Positions 12,310 to 20,449 of a stretch of DNA of 64,000 bases are shown here, one piece after another. The position numbers were made by a program, and so were the translations under genes. Source of the stretch: Hypericibacter terrae (GTDB taxonomy: Bacteria; Pseudomonadota; Alphaproteobacteria; Dongiales; Dongiaceae). The notes beneath the pieces were generated by a model. That model ran no database searches, was not told the origin of the DNA, and was given only the letters and a program-made list of their open reading frames with translations. The stretch's first letter is position 1, and the number at the start of each line of letters is the position of its first letter. The stretch is from the NCBI RefSeq assembly GCF_008728855.1, contig NZ_CP042906.1, forward strand, positions 2,728,001-2,792,000, in the 5' to 3' direction.

Positions 12310-13125
12310 TCAGGAAAGGATGATCTGGGTCACGACTTTCACGCCGGGATAGGCCAGCGTGAGGAGGAGATAGGCGAGCAACGCGATTCGCGCGGCTCTG
12401 CGGCCGCGCAGGCCGCTGACGCGATGCAGCAGCAACAGGATCCCGATGACGACAAAGGCCAGCAGCGAGAAGACCGTCTTGTGGTCGAGCACAAGCAGCC
12501 GGTGCGCCTCCATATATTCCGTCGCCATTCCGGTCAGGAGCCCGACGCCCAGCACGAAGAGGCCGACCGCCATGAGCCGCACCTCGAGCGTTTCGCAATC
12601 GGTCATCGAGGGCAGCGCGCGCGTGAGCGCCGTGGGTCGCTTCGCCTTCAAGGCGCGCTCCTGCAGGAACAGCGCGAGGCTCGCGACCGCGGCCAAGGTG
12701 ACGAGCCCGTAAGTCGAGACCGAGATCAGGATATGAAGATCGAGCCAGGCCGTCGCGGCACCGGCCGAAATCGGCGCCGAAGGCAACCCGGCCACACAGG
12801 TCGCGAGCAACCCCAGCAACAGCAGATAGGGCAGCAACAGAAGCGACAGCCGCAGGCTCTCGCGCACCAGGGCCCCCAGTGCGGCAAAGATCAGCAGGCA
12901 GGCGGCGATCGTCGCCCAGAGCGCCTGCGACAGGCCGGGCGTCCAGCCATGGCCCTGATGGACCGCAACCACCGTGCAGGCCCCGGCGATCGCGACCGCC
13001 AGCAGCACCCAGAAGGACGACAACGCCGCACCGGGCCGCCGCCAGACCAGCAGCGTCACGGGCAGCAGCGCCACCACCGCTCCGAGGCTCAACAGATAGC
13101 CGTTCGTCAACTCGTCGCCGCTCAT
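12310..13125 (-). CDS. CcsA/YpjD-like cytochrome c assembly membrane protein
   Basis: Integral membrane protein of 271 residues with about eight hydrophobic segments. It resembles the CcmC/CcsA (YpjD) superfamily. A conserved histidine lies in WLDLHILISVSTYG, another in LLVLDHKTVFSLLAF, and the C-terminal part shows the family pattern of RRAARIALLAYLLLTLAYPGVKVV. Full CcsA proteins handle haem for cytochrome c maturation; the role of short YpjD-type homologues is unsettled. It starts 51 bp before the repeat element preceding ispDF and is transcribed away from it. Confidence 0.8.
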   Translation of the reverse strand: MSGDELTNGYLLSLGAVVALLPVTLLVWRRPGAALSSFWVLLAVAIAGACTVVAVHQGHGWTPGLSQALWATIAACLLIFAALGALVRESLRLSLLLLPYLLLLGLLATCVAGLPSAPISAGAATAWLDLHILISVSTYGLVTLAAVASLALFLQERALKAKRPTALTRALPSMTDCETLEVRLMAVGLFVLGVGLLTGMATEYMEAHRLLVLDHKTVFSLLAFVVIGILLLLHRVSGLRGRRAARIALLAYLLLTLAYPGVKVVTQIILS

Positions 13126-13176
13126 GGCGCGGCACTATAGTGGCCGACCCTGAAGCCCGCCACCGGTGGCGCTATT

Positions 13177-13297
13177 GTCCCCTCTCCCGCTTTGCGGGAG
13201 AGGGCCAGGGAGAGGCCTGCACCGACAGTCGCAGCGAGTGGCTTTTGGTACCGAGCAGCCCCCTCCCTGGCCCTCCCCCGTTCCGGTGGAGGGGAGA
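13177..13297. repeat. Palindromic intergenic repeat, copy B
   Basis: A large inverted repeat lies between the divergent CcsA-like gene and ispDF. The left arm 13177-13215 contains the hairpin CTCCCGCTTTGCGGGAG followed by AGGGCCAGGGAGAGG. The right arm 13258-13297 contains CCCCTCCCTGGCCCTCCCCC and GGTGGAGGGGAG. Each arm has its own small palindrome and the arms pair with each other, the same architecture as the element at 3296-3398. Confidence 0.65.
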
Positions 13298-13378
13298 AGT
13301 GGAGACCTTGGCAAGCTCCGCCCTTGGCACTAGCTTCGCCGGCATCATGCTTCGCCAGACCCATCCTGAGAGAGCCTC

Positions 13379-14548
13379 GTGAGCGGGACGATCGCGCTGA
13401 TCGTCGCGGCGGGCCGGGGCGCACGCTTCGGCGGCGACATCCCCAAGCAATATCGCGCCTTGGGCGGCCGCGCCGTGCTGCGCCATGCGGTGGAGCGCCT
13501 GCTGGCTCATCCCGGGATCGCCGATGTCCGCGTCGTGATCTCGCCCGAGGATCGCGCCCGCTATGATGCGGCGGTCGCCGGCCTCACGCTGCTGGCCCCC
13601 GTCGCCGGCGGCGCCACGCGCCAGCAGTCGGTTCGCAACGGGCTCGAGAGCCTGGCGCCCCTGCAGCCCGAGGCTGTCCTGATCCATGATGCCGCCCGCC
13701 CCTTTCTCGATGACGGCGTGATCGATCGCGTGATCGCCGGCATCGGCCGCGCGCCCGGCGCCATCGCGGCACTTCCCGTCGTCGACACCATCAAGCGGGC
13801 GAAGGATCCCGCGGGCCCCAGCCCCCGGATCGAGGCCACCACCAGCCGCGACCGGCTCTGGCGCGCCCAGACGCCGCAAGGCTTTCGCTTCGATGCCATT
13901 CTCCAAGCCCATCGCGCGGCCTCCGGCACCGAGCATACCGACGATGCCGCGGTCGCCGAGGCGACGGGGCTGGCGGTCGAGCTGGTCATGGGCAGCGAAG
14001 AGAATTTCAAGATCACGACGGAGGGCGATTTGCAGCGTGCCGAAAGGCTGCTGGGCGGAGGCGGCTGGGAATATCGCAGCGCCGGCGGTTACGACGTTCA
14101 TCGCTTCGCGCCCGGCGACGCCATCATGCTCTGCGGCATTCGCGTGCCTCACAGCGCGGCGCTGGAGGGCCACTCCGACGCGGATGTGGGCTTGCATGCG
14201 CTGACCGACGCGCTCCTGGGTGCCATCGGCGCCGGCGACATCGGCCAGCATTTCCCGCCGAGCGATCCGAAATGGCGCGGCGCGGATTCTTCCAAGTTCC
14301 TGGCCCATGCCGGCGAGCTGGTCGCCGCCAAGGGCGGGCGCATCGCCCATCTCGATGTGACGATCATCTGCGAGCGCCCCAAGGTCGGGCCCCATCGCGC
14401 GGCGATGGTCGAGCGCATTGCGGCCATCCTCGGCCTCGAGACGGGCCGCGTCAGCGTCAAGGCCACGACGACCGAAGGGCTGGGCTTCACCGGCCGCGGC
14501 GAGGGCATCGCCGCGCAGGCGACGGCGACGGTGGCGCTGCCCGCATGA
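13379..14548 (+). CDS. ispDF: Bifunctional IspD/IspF (MEP isoprenoid pathway)
   Basis: Fused enzyme of the non-mevalonate isoprenoid pathway, 389 residues, starting at GTG. The N-terminal half is 2-C-methyl-D-erythritol 4-phosphate cytidylyltransferase, with the nucleotide-binding [17 protein letters not shown] near 8-24 and the basic [16 protein letters not shown] segment. After a linker near 225 comes the cyclodiphosphate synthase, with zinc ligands in GGYDVHRF and [20 protein letters not shown]. Both active sites appear intact. The fusion is common in alphaproteobacteria. The stop overlaps the cinA start (ATGA). Confidence 0.97.
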   Translation: MSGTIALIVAAGRGARFGGDIPKQYRALGGRAVLRHAVERLLAHPGIADVRVVISPEDRARYDAAVAGLTLLAPVAGGATRQQSVRNGLESLAPLQPEAVLIHDAARPFLDDGVIDRVIAGIGRAPGAIAALPVVDTIKRAKDPAGPSPRIEATTSRDRLWRAQTPQGFRFDAILQAHRAASGTEHTDDAAVAEATGLAVELVMGSEENFKITTEGDLQRAERLLGGGGWEYRSAGGYDVHRFAPGDAIMLCGIRVPHSAALEGHSDADVGLHALTDALLGAIGAGDIGQHFPPSDPKWRGADSSKFLAHAGELVAAKGGRIAHLDVTIICERPKVGPHRAAMVERIAAILGLETGRVSVKATTTEGLGFTGRGEGIAAQATATVALPA

Positions 14549-15033
14549 CGACGGACCCCGCGATCGCGCCCGCCGACCTCCTGGAGCGCTATCGGCGCGC
14601 CGGCAAGAAGATCGCGACTGCCGAATCCTGCACCGGCGGCATGGTGGCGGCGGCACTGACCGACATTGCCGGTTCGTCGGACGTGGTCGACCGCGGCTTC
14701 GTCACCTACTCGAACGAAGCGAAGACCGAACTGATCGACGTGCCGGCCGAGCTGATCCAGCGCGTCGGCGCCGTCAGCGCCGAGGTCGCCCTGGCCATGG
14801 CCAAAGGCGCCCTCGTCCATTCCCATGCCGACATGGCGGTCTCGATCACCGGAATCGCCGGACCCGGCGGCGGTTCGGCCACGAAGCCGGTCGGCCTCGT
14901 CTGGTTCGGGCTCGCGAACCGTGGCGGCGGAACCCTGGTCGAGAAGCGCAACTTTACCGGCGATCGTGCCGCGATCCGCCGGCAGGCCGTTGCCACGGCC
15001 CTCGCCCTCCTCGAGTACGCGATCTCCGAGTGA
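14545..15033 (+). CDS. cinA: CinA C-terminal-type nicotinamide-nucleotide amidase
   Basis: Stand-alone CinA C-terminal domain of 162 residues (PncC type), which deamidates nicotinamide mononucleotide for pyridine nucleotide recycling. It shows the family motifs [19 protein letters not shown] (about 23-41), [14 protein letters not shown], and [21 protein letters not shown]. It starts inside the ispDF stop (4 bp overlap), the conserved neighbour in alphaproteobacteria. The N-terminal MoaB-like half of full CinA is absent, which is normal for this group. Confidence 0.93.
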   Translation: MTTDPAIAPADLLERYRRAGKKIATAESCTGGMVAAALTDIAGSSDVVDRGFVTYSNEAKTELIDVPAELIQRVGAVSAEVALAMAKGALVHSHADMAVSITGIAGPGGGSATKPVGLVWFGLANRGGGTLVEKRNFTGDRAAIRRQAVATALALLEYAISE

Positions 15034-15842
15034 CGCCGAAGCGCCGGCCCTTCGGCATCGATTTCAGCGGTGCCCGGTTGGCCGGCAAGGCGATCTGGAT
15101 CGCCGAGGGCCGGCTCGACGGCAGGAACCGCGTGGAGCTGGTGGACTGCTGCCCGGCCTCCGCGCTGCCGGACTCCGGCGCGGATCGAGCTCTCGCCCTC
15201 GCCGCCTTGCGCCGGCTGATCGCGGGCACGCCCGACGGAATCTTCGGCTGCGATTTTCCGGTCGGGCTGCCGCGCGCTGTGCTTGAAGGCGCCGACTGGA
15301 AGGGCTTCATCGGCGGCTTCCATCGTCATGAGCATGCCGAAGCGTTCCGCGAAAACTGCCGGCGCCTCGCCAAGGGCAAAGAGATCAGGCGCGATACCGA
15401 CAGGATCGCGAAGACGCCCTTCTGCGCCTGGAACCTGCGGCTCTATCGTCAGACCTATCACGGCCTGGCCGACATCGTGGCGCCGCTCCACCGCGAGCGC
15501 CTGGCCAGCGTCATCTCGGTCGAGCCGCCGCACCCCAGACGCGCATGGATCGTGGAAACCTGTCCGGCCTCGGTGCTGAAGCGGCTGGATCTCTATCGGT
15601 CCTATAAGGGCAGGAGCCCTTCCGCGCGCAGCATGCGCCGCGATATCGTCACGGCGCTGATCGAACGCGGCTACCTCCTGTCCCCTTCCCGCTCGCAGCG
15701 TGACCGCCTGATCGAAGACCAGGGCGGCGACGCGCTGGACAGCGTGATCGCCTGCCTCGCCGCCGGAGCAACGCTGCGTCAACTGAACGGACCGATCGGT
15801 GAGACCGACCGGATCGAGGGGAAGGTCTTCTTCGAGCTTTGA
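15030..15842 (+). CDS. DUF429 domain protein (predicted RNase H-like fold)
   Basis: A 270-residue protein starting at GTG, which overlaps the cinA stop by 4 bp. The N-terminal FGIDFSGARLAGKAIWIA has the acidic residue and glycines typical of an RNase H/actin-like first strand. A second acidic strand (IFGCDFPVGLP) and a C-terminal GGDALDSVIACLAA acidic helix complete the DUF429-like pattern. The nuclease role is predicted only, and no experimental function is known to me. Codon use and GC match the neighbours. Translational coupling places it in the ispDF-cinA unit. Confidence 0.7.
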   Translation: MTPKRRPFGIDFSGARLAGKAIWIAEGRLDGRNRVELVDCCPASALPDSGADRALALAALRRLIAGTPDGIFGCDFPVGLPRAVLEGADWKGFIGGFHRHEHAEAFRENCRRLAKGKEIRRDTDRIAKTPFCAWNLRLYRQTYHGLADIVAPLHRERLASVISVEPPHPRRAWIVETCPASVLKRLDLYRSYKGRSPSARSMRRDIVTALIERGYLLSPSRSQRDRLIEDQGGDALDSVIACLAAGATLRQLNGPIGETDRIEGKVFFEL

Positions 15843-15852
15843 GGGGGCGCCG

Positions 15853-16050
15853 CTATTCGCGGATCAACACCAGCGCGCCGGCCGGCACCGTGAAGGATTC
15901 CTCGCCGCCGGCGCCGGCGAAATCGACGTCATAGGCCGAGGGCGGATTGCCATAGGCCTCGAGCACCGTACCGATGGTCATGCGCCGCACCGGCACTTCG
16001 GCGCAGGTGGTCCGCAGCAGGACCCGGTCATATTCGGCGAACTTTGCCAT
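15853..16050 (-). CDS. Small DUF4926-like protein
   Basis: A 65-residue protein starting MAKFAEYDRVLLRTTC. The pattern of an acidic start, the central IGTVLEAYGNPPSAYDVDFAG and a hydrophobic VPAGALVLIRE end resembles small beta-barrel DUF4926 proteins, which often occur in toxin-antitoxin-like or metabolic contexts without known activity. The start at 16050 is chosen because homology begins there; an in-frame start at 16101 would add 17 residues with no support. It converges with the DUF429 gene, with stops 10 bp apart. Confidence 0.65.
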   Translation of the reverse strand: MAKFAEYDRVLLRTTCAEVPVRRMTIGTVLEAYGNPPSAYDVDFAGAGGEESFTVPAGALVLIRE

Positions 16051-16144
16051 CGGAGTGACTCCTCGAATCATGCTGGCGGGGGGACCAGCCATGAATGACA
16101 TGGTTCCTTGCTACGCCAGTCTCGAGACGAGGCGGGATGTCATA

Positions 16145-16194
16145 GTTGTGGCGGATCCGCGCGAAAGTTGTGGGGAATCGCGCTGCAGGTTGTG
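16145..16194. repeat. Three GTTGTG repeats at exact 22 bp spacing
   Basis: GTTGTG occurs at 16145, 16167 and 16189 (plus strand), two helical turns apart. The first two 22 bp units match at about 13 positions, including GTTGTGG and ATC in phase. They lie 95 bp upstream of the DUF4926-like gene and just beyond the 3' end of the VOC gene. The phasing suggests a cooperative binding site, but no regulator is identified. Confidence 0.45.
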
Positions 16195-16209
16195 TTCTAG
16201 AGCCGACGT

Positions 16210-16596
16210 TCAGGATTGAGTCGTCGGTGCGGTCTGGGTCACATGCCACAGCACGCCGCTCGGATCGAACATGAAAGCGACCTTGCCGCCCCAGGCTTGC
16301 AGACGCGGTGCGACGGGCGGCCGCACGCCGTGACGCAGCACCAGGCCCTCGCGATCCAACCCGCTCCACCAGCCCTCGAGATCGGCGAGCGTGAGCTGCA
16401 TCATGCAACGGGCGGCCCACTGCTCGACATGGAAGTTCTGCAGCAGGAAGGAATGATCGCCCCGCCGCAGCAATGCCACCTGCTCCGTCCCGAAGTCCAA
16501 GACGAAGCCCAACTCGAGATAGAATCGTTTGCTCGCGGCGAAATCCTTCGCCGGCGGGAAGGCGCGCAATGCCAGTGGCGATCCGTCCTGAAACAT
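16210..16596 (-). CDS. VOC (glyoxalase/bleomycin-resistance fold) protein
   Basis: A 128-residue single-repeat vicinal-oxygen-chelate protein. It has FYLELGFVLDFGTEQVALLR near 25-44, HSFLLQNF and a C-terminal DPSGVLWHVTQ. It resembles the bleomycin-resistance/extradiol superfamily, where ligands vary, so no reaction can be assigned. The start at 16596 is preceded by AGAGG about 9 nt away. It begins 11 bp after the hmuV stop on the same strand, so it is likely the last gene of the haem operon. Confidence 0.82.
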   Translation of the reverse strand: MFQDGSPLALRAFPPAKDFAASKRFYLELGFVLDFGTEQVALLRRGDHSFLLQNFHVEQWAARCMMQLTLADLEGWWSGLDREGLVLRHGVRPPVAPRLQAWGGKVAFMFDPSGVLWHVTQTAPTTQS

Positions 16597-16607
16597 CGCG
16601 CTGCCTC

Positions 16608-17411
16608 TTAGGGCGTCGGGCCGGGGACCGCCGCCGGCAACAACACCGGCACGCCGGTCTGGGGATGGGTGACTGCCAGCATGGGCAGGCCATAGACCTC
16701 CCCTGCCCGCGCCGGCGTCAGGACCTCGGCCGGCCTGCCGTCGGCGACGAAGCGGCCTTTGGCGATGAGCAGCACCCGGTCGGCGAAGGCGGCGGCGAGA
16801 TTGAGATCGTGGAGCGAGATCACCACCCCGCAGCCGCGCGCCGCCATGAAGCGCGCCGTCCGCAGCACCGTCTGCTGATAGGCGGGATCCAGATTCGAGA
16901 CCGGCTCGTCGAGCAGCAGATAGCGCGCCTCGCCGGGCGATCCGTCGCCCCAGATCTGGGCCAGCGCGCGCGCGAGATGCACGCGCTGCTGCTCGCCGCC
17001 GGAGAGCTTGCGATAGTCGCGCCGCGCGAAGCCGGCGAGGCCGACCGCGGCCAGGGCGCCCAGCACCGCCTGGTTGTCGTCGCTGCGCACCGCATGGTCG
17101 ACATGCGCGCTCCGGCCCAGTGCCACCACATCCTCGACCGTGAAGCCGAAGACCAGATGGTTGTGCTGCGGCAGCACCGAGCGGCGCCGCGCCAGGGCCA
17201 CCGCCGACCATGAGGCGAGATCGCGCCCGTCGAGCGTGGCGCGGCCCGCGGCCGGCTTGAGCTCGCCCGAGAGCGCCTTCAGCAGGGTCGATTTGCCGGC
17301 GCCATTGGGACCGAGCAGGGCCAGCACCTCGCCCGGGCGGACTGCGAGGTCGGCGTCGGCGAGAACCGTGCGCGCGCCCCGGTCCAGCCGTGCATGATCG
17401 AGCGCCAGCAT
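16608..17411 (-). CDS. hmuV: Haem ABC transporter ATPase HmuV
   Basis: Cytoplasmic ATPase energising the HmuTUV haem importer, 267 residues. Walker A is GPNGAGKST (about 34-42), the signature LSGGEQQRVHLARALA, Walker B YLLLDEPVSNLD, and the H-loop SLHDLNLAA. A start at 17411 overlaps the hmuU stop by 1 nt (TGATG), a strong coupling signal that rejects the longer in-frame extension. The insert IWGDGSPGEARY before Walker B is typical of haem/siderophore-type ATPases. Confidence 0.95.
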   Translation of the reverse strand: MLALDHARLDRGARTVLADADLAVRPGEVLALLGPNGAGKSTLLKALSGELKPAAGRATLDGRDLASWSAVALARRRSVLPQHNHLVFGFTVEDVVALGRSAHVDHAVRSDDNQAVLGALAAVGLAGFARRDYRKLSGGEQQRVHLARALAQIWGDGSPGEARYLLLDEPVSNLDPAYQQTVLRTARFMAARGCGVVISLHDLNLAAAFADRVLLIAKGRFVADGRPAEVLTPARAGEVYGLPMLAVTHPQTGVPVLLPAAVPGPTP

Positions 17412-18478
17412 CAGAAGGCCTCCCGGCGGCGCAGCCGCCACAGGAAGAAGGGCGCGCCGACGAAGCTGGTGACGACGCCGATCGGCAGTTCGGCCGGGAG
17501 CACGATCAGCCGCCCGATGAGATCGGCGACCAGCAGCAGCGAGGCACCCAGCAGGGCCGAGGCCGGCAGCAGCCGGCGGTGATCGGGGCCGACCAGGAAC
17601 CGGGCGAAATGCGGCACCAGCAGTCCGACGAAGCCGATCGTGCCCGTCAGCGCGACGGCGGCGCCGGCCGCGAGTGCCGTGACGATCACGAGCTGGCGTT
17701 TGATCGGCTCGATCGCGAAGCCGACATGGAAGGCCTCGGCCTCGCCCAGCAGCAGCGCGTTCAGCGGCCGCGCCAGGCGGACGATCAGCCCGATCGCGAC
17801 CAGGATCATGATGGCGACCGGCCAGAGCTGCGGCCAACCCGTGCCGGCAAGGCTGCCCAGGAGCCAGAACATGATGTCGCGCAACTGCCCGTCCGGCGCC
17901 AGGAAGGTCAGCAGCCCGAGGGCCGCGGCCGCGGCCGCATTGATCGCGATCCCGGCCAGCAGCAGCGTCGCGATGTCCATTCCTTCATGGCGCACCGAGA
18001 TCGCATAGATGATGGCGGTCACCGCCATCGCGCCGATGAAGGCCGACAACGGCAGGAGCCAGGCGGCCAGCGCCAGCGGTAGGGCCGTGGCCAAAGGCGC
18101 GCCGAAGATGATGGTGGTCGCCGCGGCCACCGTGGCGCCGCCGGTGATCCCCAGCAGGCTCGGATCGGCCAGCGGGTTGCGGAAGAGACCCTGCAGCGCC
18201 GCGCCCGACACAGCGAGGCTCGCCCCCACCAGCACCGCCAGGATGACGCGCGGCGAGCGGACATGGATCAGCACGGACTGTTCGCTGGCCCCCACCTCCC
18301 GCCAATGGCCCAGGCCGAGATGGGCCGAGAGAGTGGACAGGATGTCGAGCGGTCCGATCGCCATGGCGCCGATACCGAGCCCCAGCACCAGCGACACGGC
18401 CAGTAGGATCGCAAGGCCGAGGAAGGGCAGCCCGTCGAAACGCCGGCGCCAGCCCCAATCGATCGCGGGATCGCTCAT
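17411..18478 (-). CDS. hmuU: Haem ABC transporter permease HmuU
   Basis: FecCD/BtuC-family inner-membrane permease of 355 residues with about ten hydrophobic helices. Family landmarks are RSPRVILAVLVGASLAVSGAALQGLFRNPLADPSLLGI (here only named in part) near 73-110 and the coupling-helix region with GTIGFVGLLVPHFAR and the R-x-L-LPAS-L-GA segment near the C-terminus. It overlaps hmuT by 4 bp and hmuV by 1 nt, so hmuT-U-V are translated as a block. It transports haem from the periplasmic HmuT protein. Confidence 0.95.
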   Translation of the reverse strand: MSDPAIDWGWRRRFDGLPFLGLAILLAVSLVLGLGIGAMAIGPLDILSTLSAHLGLGHWREVGASEQSVLIHVRSPRVILAVLVGASLAVSGAALQGLFRNPLADPSLLGITGGATVAAATTIIFGAPLATALPLALAAWLLPLSAFIGAMAVTAIIYAISVRHEGMDIATLLLAGIAINAAAAAALGLLTFLAPDGQLRDIMFWLLGSLAGTGWPQLWPVAIMILVAIGLIVRLARPLNALLLGEAEAFHVGFAIEPIKRQLVIVTALAAGAAVALTGTIGFVGLLVPHFARFLVGPDHRRLLPASALLGASLLLVADLIGRLIVLPAELPIGVVTSFVGAPFFLWRLRRREAF

Positions 18479-19347
18479 GGTGCGGCGAGGTCGCCCGCCA
18501 GCGACGGGTGCAGATAGGACGCCAGCTCTGCCGTGGCCGTCGCCGCGCGCGGACCGAAGCCCAGCAGGTAATTCGCGTCGAGCACCAGCACGCGACCTTC
18601 CTTGACGGCCGGGATCAATCCCAGGTCGGACCGGGCCGCGAGACCGTCGAGCCCGCCCAAGGTCGCCAGCCCATGAGCCGCGACCACGACGAAGTCGGGA
18701 TTGGCCGTGACCGCCGCCTCGGGCGAGAGCGGCTTGTAGCCCTCATAGCCCTGAATCGCGTTGCGTCCGCCGGCGAGCGCGATCATGCCGTTGGCCGCCG
18801 TCTTCTGCCCGGCCGCGAGCGGCGCTCCGTCGGAGGCCGACAGGATGTAGAGCACGCTGGGCTTGCTCTGGTCCTTGGCGAGGACGGCCGCGATATGGGT
18901 GAAGGATTTCTCGATCGCCGCGGCGAGCTCGGCGCCCTTGGTCTGGGCACCCACGGCCTTGGCCACCGCCTCGATCTTCTCGGCGACGCCTTCGACCGTC
19001 GGCTCGTCGGAGATGATGACGACCGGCACACCGGCCGCGGCGATCTGGTCGAGGATCTTCTTCGGCCCCGCATGCGACACCGCGAGCACAAGGTCGGGCG
19101 ACAAGGCGACGATCGGCTCCGCCGCCAGCGTGCGCATATAGCCGACCTTGGGCAGGGCCAGGGCCTCCTGCGGATAGAGACTGGTGGTGTCGACGGCGAC
19201 GATCTGCCCGCCATAGCCGAGCGCGTAGAGGGTCTCGGTCACGGCGCCGCCGATCGAGACGATCCGCAAACTCGCGGCGACGCCCGGCTTGGCCAAAGCC
19301 AAGCCGAGCACCAGAACGAGCGGTATCAACAACAAGCGTTGAAGCAT
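18475..19347 (-). CDS. hmuT: Periplasmic haem-binding protein HmuT
   Basis: Class III substrate-binding protein, 290 residues. An N-terminal hydrophobic signal (LLLIPLVLVLGLALA, about 5-19) is followed by cleavage near AAS. The mature part starts RIVSIGGAVTETLYALGYG, the usual TroA/BtuF-like opening. A tyrosine in TTSLYP lies near the expected haem ligand position. It starts 5 bp after the hmuS stop and overlaps hmuU. The gene set identifies haem rather than vitamin B12 as the cargo. Confidence 0.93.
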   Translation of the reverse strand: MLQRLLLIPLVLVLGLALAKPGVAASLRIVSIGGAVTETLYALGYGGQIVAVDTTSLYPQEALALPKVGYMRTLAAEPIVALSPDLVLAVSHAGPKKILDQIAAAGVPVVIISDEPTVEGVAEKIEAVAKAVGAQTKGAELAAAIEKSFTHIAAVLAKDQSKPSVLYILSASDGAPLAAGQKTAANGMIALAGGRNAIQGYEGYKPLSPEAAVTANPDFVVVAAHGLATLGGLDGLAARSDLGLIPAVKEGRVLVLDANYLLGFGPRAATATAELASYLHPSLAGDLAAP

Positions 19348-19352
19348 GATCG

Positions 19353-20426
19353 TTATCCGGCCGCGCCGACCGCCCTGAGAGCGAGCGCCGGCCAGACGCT
19401 GTCCTCCGCCTGGCCCGGCTTGCGCTTGCCGAACATCCAGGCGATCTGTTGACCGGCGGCGTCGAAGATCTCGAGCGAGGTGACGATGCCGTCCTTGGTC
19501 GGCTTGCGCACCAGCCAGCAGCTCTCGATCCCGTCCTCGCGCAGATGCAGGTTGAAGCCGTCATCCAGCACGTTCTGCCAGGGACCCAGGCGCTTGACGG
19601 TGGTGACCGGCCCGGTGTGGATCTGGATCACGCCGGGCGAGCCGACGAAGATCATCACCGGCAGGCCGGCCTCGGCCGCCAGTTCCAACCCGCGCGAGAA
19701 GGCGCCATTGTCGACGGGCCGTGCCAGATCGTCCGGCACCAGCCGGAAGGATTGCACGCGACCCACTTTCAGCTCGCGCAACATGCCGAAGAAGTCGTGC
19801 GTGTCCTGGAGAGCGCGCCAGCGCGTATCCAAGGCCGCCACGTCGATCTCGGCATCCGGCCGGTCGGAAGCCGGCGGATCGACCGGCGTCACCGTAATGG
19901 CCGCGCACTGATCCTCGGCCTTGAAGTCGGCGACCAGCGCCTGGAAGGCCGCGACGTCGCTTTCCGGCTTCAGATAGATCTTATGGACCGCCAGCCCATC
20001 GCGATCGAAGAACTGGAGGCTGTGGCGCTGCCCGCCCGCCTCCAGCGCCTCGGTCACGGCGAAGCCATGCTGCCAATGGCCGAAGAACAGCCGCAAATCG
20101 ATCTCCGGATCCAGGATGACGCCGCCCTGGTCGTTGAGATGGATCTGGTCGTAGCGGCCCACCTTCTCATGCACGCAATATTCGTTGCGGGTGAGCGCCA
20201 TCACCCGGCCTAATGCCGGCATCGCTTCGATCAGAGCCTTCCAGCGCGGCTGCAGCCGCGTGGTGCCAGCGCCGAGATCGGTCGCCACCAGCTCGGCCTC
20301 GCTGACGCCGAGTACCGCGGCCGCGTCGCGGATCCGCTGCTTCGGATTGGCGGCCTTGTGCTCGGCCCAGATCGCTTTGAGGCTGCGCGGGTCCCGGCGC
20401 TCCACCGCGGTCGCATCGTCCAACAT
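19353..20426 (-). CDS. hmuS: Haem-degrading/haem-trafficking protein HmuS
   Basis: HemS/HmuS/ChuX-family cytoplasmic protein of 357 residues, built from two repeated haemin-degrading domains (about 40-165 and 210-345). The first contains TRNEYCVHEKVGRYDQIHLND and LFFGHWQHGFAV; the second contains PVMIFVGSPGVIQIHTGPV and NLHLREDGIESCWLVRKPT. Homologues accept haem from the importer and liberate iron or deliver haem to oxygenases. The start at 20426 is favoured, since a longer in-frame extension runs into the receptor gene. It follows hmuR by 23 bp. Confidence 0.93.
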   Translation of the reverse strand: MLDDATAVERRDPRSLKAIWAEHKAANPKQRIRDAAAVLGVSEAELVATDLGAGTTRLQPRWKALIEAMPALGRVMALTRNEYCVHEKVGRYDQIHLNDQGGVILDPEIDLRLFFGHWQHGFAVTEALEAGGQRHSLQFFDRDGLAVHKIYLKPESDVAAFQALVADFKAEDQCAAITVTPVDPPASDRPDAEIDVAALDTRWRALQDTHDFFGMLRELKVGRVQSFRLVPDDLARPVDNGAFSRGLELAAEAGLPVMIFVGSPGVIQIHTGPVTTVKRLGPWQNVLDDGFNLHLREDGIESCWLVRKPTKDGIVTSLEIFDAAGQQIAWMFGKRKPGQAEDSVWPALALRAVGAAG

Positions 20427-20449
20427 GTAGTTTCTCCTCTCCCTCGGAC

